Assembly: GCF_014529535.1 (NCBI RefSeq) | Contig: NW_023503608.1 | Location: 12,450,501-12,514,500, forward strand | DNA from: Bradysia coprophila | Lineage: Eukaryota; Arthropoda; Insecta; Diptera; Sciaridae | Length of the DNA: 64,000 bases | Reading direction: 5' to 3' | Shown: positions 15,201-26,599 of the stretch, one piece after another | How positions within the stretch are numbered: the first letter of the stretch is position 1 | Layout of the letters: each line of letters starts with the position of its first letter | Notes under the pieces: generated by a model | The model's database searches: none | What the model was told of the DNA's origin: nothing | The model's input: only the letters and a program-made list of their open reading frames with translations | Translations under genes and position numbers: made by a program

Positions 15201-18200
15201 CACATATGGATTAATGTGTATTTTATATACACACAGTCCACTTTTTTTTTTTTGCTTCTTCTTCATATTATATAGAAATGTGCATTTGTAATGCTTGTTG
15301 ATACCCAGGGTTTCTATTGCATATTATTTTATGTTCAATGTTTTACGTTGAGTGATCTTGGATTTTTAACGTTTTGTATTGTGTTGCATCGCAAATGATC
15401 GTTTCAACGTCAGTCGAAGGTATTGTGTGCAGGTCGTAGTCAAACCGTTTGGCTTGTGAATAAAACAGGTCTTAGGATGGTTCAACACTTTTTATGCAAT
15501 TAATGAAACAATTCATTAACCGTTAATTAATTTTTCTTTTGTTTCTCTTGAGAAAATGCCAACACTTAAGGTTACCCAATTCTATTCGGTTCAATTTTAA
15601 GAATGAAAAAAATGGGAGAGAAAATATCAATGTTTGTCGTTGGTAGATGGTAAAACGTTACTGCAACCGAAAGTGCGAGTTCTTTTTATTAAATTTCTTT
15701 ATGGTATATGATAGCGATTTTACTTAATAAACCGGATATATGGTCCATCCTATGTAACAAGTTATTTGCGCGAACAAATTGTATATAAAAAAACCCATGC
15801 ACATTATTTTAAATGCTGTGAAGAATTTCGTATTTATTTCTGCTGCACTTCTATGATACATTATATTTTTGTATTTATACATGCTTATGTGCTTTTACGA
15901 ATGGTAAATGGGCACTACTGCGGCAATGTTATAAAGATTGAATGAAAATGTCGTACTATAACGTCTAAAACAATTTATTATTCTGTTGTTAGTATAATGC
16001 TTGCAATTTTCTGAGGAAATCTTCGCGAAATAAAAACAGGTTTCGAAATATTACATTTAGCAAAATACGAAGAGGAAACGTGATGATTATTTGCAATTTA
16101 ATTTTTGATTTTTTTAATCATTTCCTGCGAGCATATGTTCGGATGAATTAATATCTTTTTATTGAGTTTATAAGCGCAATTTTTCGTTCAGTTTCCATTT
16201 CTACTATAGTTTGTTGTACGTCTCTTTATGTACACAATAAATCAAATACATTTTTGCCGTTGTTTGTTGCTGTGTCGATTCAGATTATATCGATCGATTC
16301 CACAACATTTACTTTTTCTAAATTGTGCGCTTCCTTTACGATTGGCTTTAAGCTGTTATTTTTTCTACATTTAAAACACTTAAAATCTCACTGTCATATA
16401 CTTTATGTAGAGATTCTTCGGCACAAACGTTTCGTTATTCGTATTATTACATTAAGGTCGTTTGAAAAGAAAATTCGTTTTCATTTATTCAAACGTTAAT
16501 ATTACAACAGAATCTATTTCTAATTCTAACAACGTCACAAACTAAAACTATGTCATTGCTGATGTCAGTCATTAGAAATATATGGGCATTAAATAGAAGT
16601 GTGTTTCTCAACAAAATCGATATTATGGTAGGTCGTGTAGTACACAACTTATATTTATAATGAAACTTGTTACATAGGAATATATATCTATTATAATGTC
16701 GCCAGTCAATTATAGTTCTATTTTAAAATTTATTTAGTATTCATTATTAGTCGCTGTGAATTAAAATAAAAAAATTTATAATCTCGAAACATACCTACAC
16801 ATGTCATTTTAAAAAAAAAATCATTTTGACGACAAAAAAAAGTTTCCTCTCTCTCTCGATGCTCTTTATCAACAAAAATAAAATTTGCAAAGTTCAAAGT
16901 CGCTGCAAGGTCAGATGCTATACGAAATCGCCCATTCCAATCAACAAATTTATAAATATTTTGTTTAAAAACGCACTCGCAAAAAAAGCGAAATATTAGA
17001 TAATGTTAAAGACGAATGACATTTTCATATTTTGATTTATTCGCATGGATGGGATTGGGAAAAGTGATTTTCATTTTGATGATTCAAGCAGAGGACAGTT
17101 AAGGCATTTCCGAATTTAATCAGATTTAACGATTTCAGCTTATATAAAACTCATATTTCTTATTCATAGCTTGTGATCCACTATTTCTTACATTTTTATA
17201 AATCTATACATTTACCAACCATTTATCATCAAAATAATAAACTAGAAGCACTGAAGTAGGTGAAATGGAGTTCAACTCTTTCTTGACATCTGTTATCGAC
17301 ATCGACAGTAAAAATAAGCGTTCACCTACATGAATAATGTGGTATTATATAGTAAAGTGAATGTTAAAACCAATGAAGTACAAGATTTTGTCTAAATAGT
17401 TATCCAATAATTTTATGTAACAGATTTAATGTTTCACCGTGATTTAAGATTAATTTTCTAATGTTACCAACACATCACCATTAAGTTCTCAACACTTTAG
17501 TGATATAATTTAATTTGGGATTACGAACACTTAAATTTTTGTAATATCGAATTTGTTCATTAAAAATCTAGGGATAGCGTAGCTCATATCAATATATAGT
17601 CAAACAAAAATTAATTTATCTGCGACGCATACCGCTTTCACATTTTTTACGTTTTTTTTTACAAAAATATTTTAATTTATTTTTTTTCCTTTCATTCCAG
17701 TGCCCGTTCCTGACAACTATTACCCTCACTTAATGAATGCAGGTTACACATCACATTTTCCGACACCATCACCACCCCGTGGTACACATCAGAATTTCCA
17801 TCCACAGAGCGTTATACAGGCAGCAACATCAAGTGTAAACGAAGACCTGTCGTACATGTTGGATTACGGTTTTCCACAGAGAAAACTAAAGAAACCAAGA
17901 AAGCCAAAAATGGAAATGGGCGTGAAGCGACGCAGTCGAGAAGGTTCAACAACATATTTATGGGAATTTTTGTTGAAACTATTACAGGATCGTGAATACT
18001 GTCCCCGATATATCAAATGGACGAATCGCGAAAAGGGTATATTCAAGTTAGTCGACTCCAAGGCTGTGTCTAGATTGTGGGGTTTGCATAAAAATAAACC
18101 GGATATGAATTACGAAACGATGGGTCGTGCGCTGCGATATTATTATCAGCGCGGTATATTGGCCAAAGTTGACGGTCAGAGATTAGTTTATCAGTTTGTT

Positions 18201-18245
18201 GATGTACCTAAAGACATTATTGAAATTGATTGTTCGGGAGCGTAA
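3259..18245 (+). CDS. Eip74EF: Ecdysone-induced protein 74EF (E74), ETS transcription factor, 3' three exons (5' partial)
   Basis: Nuclear ETS-family transcription factor; in Drosophila an early gene switched on directly by the ecdysone receptor at metamorphosis. Coding exons: 3259-3456, 7776-7997, 17701-18245, with stop TAA at 18243-18245. Every junction has AG/GT borders, and one base is carried over each time, so the frame stays open for about 320 residues. Exon 1 carries a proline/glutamine-rich stretch (SPSPPPHQQ). Exon 2 carries [20 protein letters not shown], a block I recognise from E74/ELF-type proteins. The last exon encodes the ETS domain (about 18-103 residues before the stop): [40 protein letters not shown] and the recognition helix [12 protein letters not shown] with its two DNA-contacting arginines. 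The C-terminal [11 protein letters not shown] is E74-like and is not found in Ets97D or pointed. A basic patch (KLKKPRKPK) precedes the domain and could be a nuclear signal. The N-terminal exons lie upstream, so isoform A/B identity cannot be told. Confidence 0.95.
3457..7775 (+). other. Eip74EF: Eip74EF intron, 4.3 kb
   Basis: Intron bounded by donor GTAAGT and acceptor TTCCAG. AT-rich and without a supported exon. One member of a degenerate dispersed repeat lies near 6190-6310: a GAAGTAATAGATT core followed by a TCGTTTCTAAAAGGCTAA tail. No RNA gene was recognised. Confidence 0.7.
7998..17700 (+). other. Eip74EF: Eip74EF intron, 9.7 kb
   Basis: Long intron between the [10 protein letters not shown] exon and the ETS exon (donor GTAAGT, acceptor CATTCCAG after a T-rich tract). 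In Drosophila the gene also has very long introns and internal promoters, so an internal promoter here is possible, but I could not locate one. It holds a short CAG/CAA run near 12104-12123 and two degenerate copies of a dispersed repeat (about 14283-14460 and 17285-17400). No coding exon is supported. Confidence 0.65.
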
Positions 18246-18796
18246 TTATCTTCCGTTTGTGTTGTTTTCTTCAAATTGAAAATGTAATAAGAGAAAAGTT
18301 TTTTTTTTAAATTGATTATTTCGTTTCACAAATACAGTCAAGTGGACCAGTGATGATCCACTGTTCATGAATGAAACCGAATCGATGATACAGAATTCAA
18401 TGTGTTTCTGCGAAACCAGATGAAAAACGACAAAACATTTTTTTTAAATAGCCAACAGCAAAAATAATATATTTTTAAAGAGAGTAAATTACGCAAATAT
18501 TTATTTCTACTTATGTTCTCTGTTTTTTTTTAAATAAAATTTTCATATTATTTGGAAATCAACTTATTATTTTGCCTTATTTTTAGGTGTTTTCACTGCC
18601 TTAAGTTAAAAAAGAAAAAAAATCTTTTCGTCCTATCCGAAAAAACTAAAACAAAAACGGAACACCATCAGTAACTCACTGAAACGATCTAAATACTAGA
18701 GGGACAAGAAAAATTAAATTGGATAACAAAAATTGTAAAAAAGTGAAAAAAAAACAGTTGTCTTAAGCGTGTTTTACTTGAAGTAACGTGGAATGA

Positions 18797-18839
18797 GTAT
18801 TTTTTTAATTAATTACAAGAAAAAATTAATTAAAAATAC
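18797..18839 (+). repeat. perfect-looking AT hairpin in the Eip74EF 3' region
   Basis: Arms GTATTTTTTTAATTAATT and AAATTAATTAAAAATAC pair around a short ACAAGAAA-type loop, about 550 bases after the ETS stop codon. It would form an RNA hairpin if transcribed. Confidence 0.5.
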
Positions 18840-21800
18840 CAGCTACAAAGCATTGCCAAATGAATTGTTTGTGAAATTATCTTACCAAATTTGTGAATAA
18901 AAAATAGTAAGATGTACATAAAACTAGGAAGAGAATGGAGAAGTTATTTCTTTCTTTCGATTATTTAGAAACTAAAATAAATTTAAAATTAAATTAAAAT
19001 CTAAAAGTGGTTGTGACCTGCTACTAAACTTTTGCCATTAAAATTAATTTCGCTTCTTGGTCCTTACAAAACGGTTTAAAAAAATTACAAAAACTTCTTA
19101 AATTCTTCAACGCAGGACATTTTTAGTTACAAAATTAATCAAGTGTCTCCAAATTATGTCGTCCGGTAAAGTGTTTTGCTGCAATAAGAGTTGTGACGCT
19201 ACTGCTGAAACAGGCTGATAATGTGTTACAAGTGATCTTCCTTCAATTTTTTCGTTTGTACCAAAGTGAAAGAGATCAAAAACCATCATTTCACATGGTC
19301 AACATGTTTCTTATTCGCTTCACTTACTCATTTAACTTAAATTACCTTCGAATTCTGGATATTGATTAATAAACAACACTCTCCCAATTGAAATACGCTG
19401 GACGCCAGTTCTTGATATCTTATGTTCCATATCTATTGAGTCTTTCACACATCGATCACTTGGCAACTGATATCTTTTCTCTGAAATTTAAGACGAGCCA
19501 ATCAATTTCATCCATTTTACAGGACGTTGATCAGGCGTAGATAGCACATAATTGACTGAAGTACATCCACAAATATTATATTGATCAGACCTATATTCGA
19601 CATATTGCACAAAACTGTGATGTCATAAGGCTAATTGCCACAACTATTTGAAGAGAACAACTGTATCACAAGGGTTTCAACTTGATACCAAACCGTTCTA
19701 TTATTACGGTTGATGCGCATCCGCTAAGAGTATTTCAATTGTATGTTTGTTTGTTTTTCTACCATTAGCTTCTAGACGTGAATCTTGTGTCAATTAAACT
19801 GTTGCACTTCATAATGTTCGTTTTTTGTTCCGTTAAATTTGTGGAATTGAAATTACTGAAAAAACTTTCGAGCAACGGCTAATCATCTGTTGGGGAGCGA
19901 AGTAAATAAGTGACCTAATTGGTAATATAATGCATTAAAGAAACAAATATTGAAAACCAATGAAGTAAAAGATTTTATCAAACCTTAGACAATACTTCAA
20001 TCAACAGAAGTAAAACAAAGTAACAGATTGCATCGCGATGATACGCTTGCCGTTTCTCAAAGGTTACGACGATGAATAGATTGAGAATATATATTTCGCT
20101 ATAGGCTGCAGAGTATTTCGACAACTTAAAAGGTGAAAAAAATTAATTGAATCGAATAATTACAATGACATAAATTAAAAAGATAAAATAAATTAAGGAT
20201 CAAAATGAAAGAAAAAGAAAATAAAAAAAATTGCTCATAAAAACTTTAAATAAATTTAAAAATTAAAAAGAAAGAAAAAATAGAAAACTTTTTTATCCGT
20301 ACAAGAATTAGTTAAATGAATAAATATAAAAGTAAAGAAGAAGTAAAAAACCAGTTAAAATATAAACAAGAAAAATCAATAAATACAATAAATTATAATG
20401 TATATCTGTGCAATGAACCAAAATAGTAAAGTTTCTTTTGTTTTTTGTTTTTTTTTTAATTTGTTTTAAATGCATAATTATATAAATGAAAAATATTTAA
20501 AAATAATTACAAAAAAGAAATGTGTTAATAATACAAACTACAAGAGGAGATAAAAAAAGAGTTTATTTTTTAACCGGTTAACTAAAGCAAGTTTAAATCG
20601 AAAGAGAATTTATAGAACGAGAAGTTAGTTGATTAAAGTCTACAAGTAAATTTTTTTTAATTATAATAAACTATCAACAAAAAACTAAATGTAATTGCAA
20701 TTCTCATAAATAAATAAATAAATGAAACAACAATGTTTGTGTGTAGAAGTTCTAGGTTAAAACTCACTCAGACGGTATTAAAAGTATATAAAATTACAAA
20801 ATTAATAAATTCAATACCAAAATTGATATGAATTACTAAAATGTTCTATGGAAAGAGAGAAAAGGGGATTATAACATTTCCATGATCATATTTTCATAGA
20901 CCACAAAACCTCCAACAAACCCACACAACAAAAAATGAACTATCTCAATTTGAATAAAAAGTAAATAAAATTTAAAAAAAACATTTTATACCTAAACCTA
21001 AACATATAATCGAATATTAAAAAATCTAATAAATAAAAGTAAATTTTGTATAAAATCAATTTTTCTCTTTATTTATTAATTAATCAAATCTAATTATATG
21101 TTTGATAGAGAGACAAACAATGTTGACCGACAGGAAAAGTGTTTTGAAATAGAAAGAATATCGAATATATAGTTGGAAAAGATGGAATTGTATCGTGTTG
21201 TTGATTTTATATATTTCTTTTATAAATAAAAAATGAGAAGAAAAAGAAAAATTTAAGTGAAAATCATATCGTTATTTATAAAGAAATTTTTTTAGAAGCA
21301 AAATGGAAACGAAATGGAGTGTTTAGAGAATAGAGATTTAAACCGGAAAAATCTTTTATAAATATTGAAAATGGGACCGTATTAAATGAACGATTTACTC
21401 ACAGGTGCTTGTTATGAATAGGTGAATTAAAAACATTTTTCAATGAAAAATTGGTTTCAATTAAAAACTAAAAAAAATCTGTTTTTTTTAGTGTAACAAT
21501 TTTCTCTATCAAACTTATGTTTGTCAAAATGTAATTAAATGTTAAAAATTTTAAAATGCAAATATTATCAGTACAAAAAAAATGAAGTAAATTCTATCAA
21601 AATATTGTTTTTCATTTCTTCCAATTGTTGATCTATAGTAGTTTGTTACCAATTCAATTCATTTTAATTTATGGCTTTTTCATTTTGTCAATAATTAATT
21701 TTCTGTTTATTTGATAAATTGTGTATTGGTTGAATTTATTATCAGTCGTTTTGATTTTGTTTCTTTTCTTTATTTTCGTTTTTGAATATGATTTTTTACC

Positions 21801-23693
21801 GACGATCAGACCTGACAAAAGTAAACTGTTTGGAATGTTTATTTCTTCAAATAATTTCTTTGTCAGAATGTATCTGAACCAGAATTTACAATTAAAATTT
21901 TTTAAATGAAAATTAACTAAATGTAGAATTTACTATAAAAATTAAAATTAAAAAAACCATTTTAACTAAATAAAAGTTTTTGTATCCATTTTTATAAACA
22001 AACGTAAAAAAATAAAAAAAAAACTGTTACTCGATAGCAAAATTTTTTTAATTGAATAATCCGTCATCCAACTTTTTTTTGTGTAAATACAATTTTTAAG
22101 AAAAGAAAATCTTACCATCCAAAATAGATTCAAAATGTTTTAGCAAAATTACTTAAAAATTAACCCCAAAAATGAAAAAAAAAATCAAAATTTTCATCGA
22201 TTTCATTTAAATCGAAATGAAAACCTTTTTTTTGGAATTGGTTTCGACTTTCTATTTTATTTAAATTAATTTCTGAACAAAGCGAACAGAATTTTAGACA
22301 ATGCAACTATCGAAAAGCCATTCACATTTTTAAGAAAAAAAAATTGGATTAAGGAAAAAAAACTTTTTTAAAATAAAGAAAACATAAAAATAGAAAAATT
22401 TTACTGAAAAATTGTATAGGAAAATTTTTGGACAACATTTGGACCTCAAAACAAAAAAGTTGTATTGAAATCATATTCTTGATAAAACGAAAGAAAAACT
22501 AAATAAATTTTATATCCCCAACATCATAATATTTATTAATCTCAATTCTGGCTCACATTTTAACAAAAAAGAAAGAAGATCAAAATATGTGTCAACACCG
22601 GATGGATAAATATATTATGGATGGATTAACTAAATTGTCAAATTTATCAAAAATACAATAAAGTAAAGACATTATATAGGTCTGCCGCAAGTTATCCTAC
22701 AAATAAAAAAATATTTTTTTCATGAAATCAAAACAAAAAAAAGAAAACCGAAATACAAAACAAAAAGCCTTTTTTATTAAAAAAAAAATAATTAAAAGTG
22801 TACATAACAATTTATCAAAGAGAAAAATACAACTTTATGGATTATACTATTCCAATTATTGACATAAAAATTTAAAAAGCAAAAAATTTATATACACAAA
22901 ATGACAAACAAATAAAATTAAAAGAATGAATTCGAATTGGTGAATAAAACCGATGAGGAAAAAATTTAATTAAAAATTCGAATCCAGCAAAGGAATAACA
23001 TAGTGCAACATTAATGTTTTTGTTGTATAAGAAATAAAATGAACATAATTATAAATATGGTGTGATATTTTTTAAAAAAGAATAAAAAAAATGAATGAAA
23101 CCTAACAATTTATTACACAGCAACAATTTCGATAAATATTATTAAACGAAAGGAAAAACTTTTTAAATAAAATAACTTTAAATGAACAAACCATCTATAC
23201 ACATTTAGTGGGTTCTCCAAATTGTTTGAAATTAAAACCGAGAAAAAAAAGAAGAAAAGAACAGAAAACAGAAAATATTTAAATTAAATTAAAAACTATA
23301 TTGAAAATGTGTAAGAATTTTCGTATTTGATGTAAAAATTTTCGATTTATTTTTTGTTTTATTTTAATTTCTAATTAACAAATTTTAGATTTTTTTAAAA
23401 ATAAATTTAACTAATTTTTAGTTATTCATCAAATTATTATTTCAATTGCATATTTCGTGTAAATAATCTTTTTTTTATGATTAATTTTAAGTTCGTATTG
23501 TTTAAGTATTTGTATTTTAAAAACAAAAAAGTTGTATAAATTTTTAAAATTTATGTAGAGTTCTTGCTTTCGGAAGAGGAGGAAGAAGAATGAAAATTTA
23601 AATCGCGCTAAGTTTACAATAATTGTACATTTGAGTTTCTTTAGTTTGTATATTCGTAAGATAATTTAATTGTATTTTGAGTTAAAGAAAAAA

Positions 23694-23699
23694 AATAAA
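23694..23699 (+). terminator. candidate poly(A) signal, distal, Eip74EF
   Basis: AATAAA at the end of the A-rich tract. Downstream sequence becomes T-rich and then returns to ordinary composition. It is a candidate only, because the region holds many AATAAA words. Confidence 0.35.
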
Positions 23700-24983
23700 G
23701 ATGAAAAACAAATGTGTAAATTTATATAAAAAAATTTGTCATTTCATTTCGACAGTTCCAGTTGATCTCTGCCTACCATTTTATAATATTGTCGCAGATT
23801 GGATTACTTCTTCTGACCACAGAAATTTAACGCTATTCTCTAGTGTGCAGATCAATAGTTAAACAAAGCAAAGGATCTGTTGCAGGTTTTATTTATTATT
23901 CTCCCGTCCCTCTACACCTCTATCCAATTGTTGATTTTTACTATTTGGAAGTTAAATACCGAGCCGAAGCCGTGGTACCTGATCCAAATTGACAAATACG
24001 CTATGCACCCACTTTTTTATATAAAACCACATTTACCGTGGGTCACGGCTTATTTCTTTCGTTGCTGTCGATTACAAATGATTAACCATTTCTCCTGACT
24101 GAATGTTGTATACCTCCCAACACCCTTCAATTTTAACGAACATTCATAGTTTGAAAAGCTATAGATATAAGCAATAAGCTGAACACTAAAAAACTGTGCC
24201 CTCACATTGATAAAATAAAACCAAACTCACTAACTAATCATTTCTGAGTGACTATGCCCGTGAACTCTGTATTGACGGTACTATCTTTTTTATCAAATCG
24301 CTAAAAATTGCATAAATCCTCTAATATTGGAAAAACCAAAATCGGAAAATAAAGTTCATTAAAGTCTTTAAAAAAAACCTATGAAATTCACGCTGTAGTG
24401 CCTATAATTTGAATTCCAAGTGAACGAGTCAATGAAAAAGTGAACAGAAAAATACATTTTTTTTGTCTAGTGTTGAAATATCGCGACTTCGTCGCTCATT
24501 CGTCGACTCCGGCTCTTGCTGGAAACCTCTCGTTCGCTAAAAATGCCTCTTAGCATGTGTCAGGAAAAATACTATTTCATGCTTCCTTGTATGAAAATGA
24601 CGCTGCGTTAGAAAGACTAGCGCGAGAAAGATTTTGAATTTCGACTGCACTTACAGCATGAACTCTATAGAAAATCCTGTGTTAATGCACCTTTCTGCAA
24701 CTGAACTGTGAAAAGTGAACTTTCTCAGCGTGTATGATTTGTGTGACGTATGATAGGTATTTTTTCACTGTTTCGCTGGAGGCGTTATTTGATTAGAAAA
24801 GAATCTTTTACGTCCAAATATAAAAAAAAAATCTTAATGACATTCCATCCACTCTCTTTACATCATCTCTGGCTAAGCCAAGTGGTTCAAGTCTGGCAGG
24901 TATATCAGCTGAAATGAGTCCTCGTTTGAGGCGACAAAATGAAGAAGTTACTTTTCATCGCTACAGTTTTGAACATTTAAATG

Positions 24984-25123
24984 TATCGACTTATTATAAA
25001 TTTCTTTTACTCTTATTTTGCTTACTTCATATACTTACTTCATGCTTACTCCATATATTATGGAGAAATGAGAGAAGTTGGAGAAATAAGAGAAATAAGA
25101 AATTTATATTTAATAAGTCGATA
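24984..25123. repeat. 140-bp imperfect inverted repeat, MITE-like
   Basis: Outer ends TATCGACTTATTA and TAATAAGTCGATA are exact complements. The interior continues to pair imperfectly (AAATTTCTTTTACTC against GAGAAATAAGAAATTT), and the centre CCATATATTATGG is itself palindromic. No transposase ORF and no clear target duplication were found. Confidence 0.6.
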
Positions 25124-25429
25124 ATTTTGAATGTTAAAAACTGTAGTGACAGAAGGTAGCTTGTGGTTAGAGGCAAGGTAAATATAGTGAGGAGGTAATG
25201 TCATTCAGCGGCCTAGCACATAAGTTCGATGCCAATGACATCTTTTTTTTAAAATGGTAGACTACGATGCACTTGTATTTCACAAAAATATTTTCGCAGG
25301 GATGAGATGACGTTTGCATCGAACTTTCATGCCACCGCACATCTGATTCGGTTATAATGGCATTTCCTCTTCACAATACTTACCTTGGTTACAGACAGAA
25401 ACCAATAAAATCGATAAAAAGAGAAATTT

Positions 25430-25744
25430 ATGAATTTTGATATAACTGGAAGCTTGAATTGCCCACGTTTCACATCCAACCACAACTATTTAACTAAATT
25501 ATTTGAAGAAAATTATCAAAATTATCAACGAATTTGTGTGTACTGCAGAACTGTTGATTTTGATTATTCCATTACACAATCGCCCCATTATTGGATGATC
25601 AAAATCAACAATTTAGAAACACACGGCAAAGAAACAACGCACAAAATTAATGCAGAACTGACACAAAACGAAATTGTTCGATGCATATTCACAGCAGTGA
25701 ATGCTTACTTGAAAAGGGTTTCTCTGATCATAGTAATTGAATAA
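25430..25744 (+). CDS. hypothetical small protein, 104 aa
   Basis: Single open frame from ATG to TAA, with an AATAAA hexamer overlapping the stop region (GAATAAAAA). Its composition is less AT-skewed than the surrounding DNA and the product (begins MNFDITGSLNCPRF, contains ICVYCRTVDFDY and ETTHKINAELTQNEIVRCIF) is not low-complexity. I do not recognise a family and see no signal peptide or membrane segment. It lies 850 bases ahead of the probable first exon of GAPcenA. It could be a chance ORF, a lineage-specific gene or a remnant of a mobile element. Confidence 0.25.
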   Translation: MNFDITGSLNCPRFTSNHNYLTKLFEENYQNYQRICVYCRTVDFDYSITQSPHYWMIKINNLETHGKETTHKINAELTQNEIVRCIFTAVNAYLKRVSLIIVIE

Positions 25745-26195
25745 AAATACGAGTGGAATAAATTGAAAGATCTGTGTATTTGCATTTAAAAAGTTAACTT
25801 TTCGCAGCTTTTTGCAGAAAACGTTTTAAATAACTAGTTCAGAAAATCGGACATGGAATGGTCCAGTAAGCCGATTAGGGTCGTTGATTGTAAAGCTGAA
25901 AATTTAACCTTTTCTAGAACTAGTCGTTTCCAAAAGGAATAAGTACACCCCCTGCCTTTGATACATAACATTTTTTGATTTTACCGCCATGAAGAAATTA
26001 CCTACTTTACCCATAAACTGCAACAACAGTTTTACCTACATCTGGCAACTCGTTTCCTTTGACAGTTTTGAAAATAAAAATTTCTTTGGTGTTTTACATT
26101 CTGAAAATGTATGAAAAGTCTAATTTGTTGTTCCTTAATTTTAAATGAATGCCAAAATTGATGACACAATCTTCTAACAAAGAAAACATCAAAGG

Positions 26196-26540
26196 TAAGC
26201 CAGTTATATAGTCGGGTGTCTGGAATTAGTTGATAGTTTTTCGATTTTTATTTTATGATTCCAGCCATTGTTGTCTACAAGACCAGTCAGTCTCTATTGT
26301 TTTTTCTATTTCGTTTTTTTATGTATTTGAGTTGTGATTGCCCTTGGACGTGTTTCTCATTACCGTAGGATGTTATAGGTAGTTCGAAGTGTGTCGACAA
26401 CTTTTAAAACGTTTTTGCCAGTAAATATTGTTGTTGCACCATCCCAAAAGAGATTCATTTTCGGCCTAATTCTCACCCCCACCTCACTTTTCATATATGA
26501 CGCATCAGAAGCTAAACAATATTTTTCGTTTGCTTTTTAG
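26196..26540 (+). other. GAPcenA: probable 5' UTR intron of GAPcenA
   Basis: A good donor (CAAAG|GTAAGCC) at 26195/26196 and a good acceptor (TTTGCTTTTTAG|GAATG) at 26540/26541 bracket an intron just ahead of the start codon at 26600. The exon before it would be non-coding and contains a short uORF starting about 26145-26151 (ATGAATGCC...). This is inferred from splice-site quality alone. Confidence 0.5.
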
Positions 26541-26599
26541 GAATGATTTAAGCACAAGGCTATATTGCATCTTGTATCGTTATCGAACCAGCATCCATT

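Larger units (their letters stand above)
18246..23760 (+). other. Eip74EF: probable long 3' UTR of Eip74EF, strongly A-rich
   Basis: After the stop codon the + strand becomes very A-rich and C-poor, most extremely between about 20100 and 23700. Elsewhere in intergenic DNA A and T are nearer parity. A strand bias of this kind fits a transcribed 3' UTR ending at an AATAAA hexamer (23694-23699). This is inference: several earlier AATAAA hexamers exist (for example near 21030), so shorter mRNAs are equally possible. Part of it (about 19935-20075) carries a dispersed repeat copy. No ORF of interest was seen. Confidence 0.5.
23761..26082. other. intergenic region between Eip74EF and GAPcenA
   Basis: Less AT-rich than the tract before it. 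Contains a hairpin element (24984-25123) and one short open frame of unknown status (25430-25744). A patch near 24480-24560 is richer in CG dinucleotides, with TCGTCGCTCATTCGTCGACT-like words, but I could not assign it. Confidence 0.5.
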
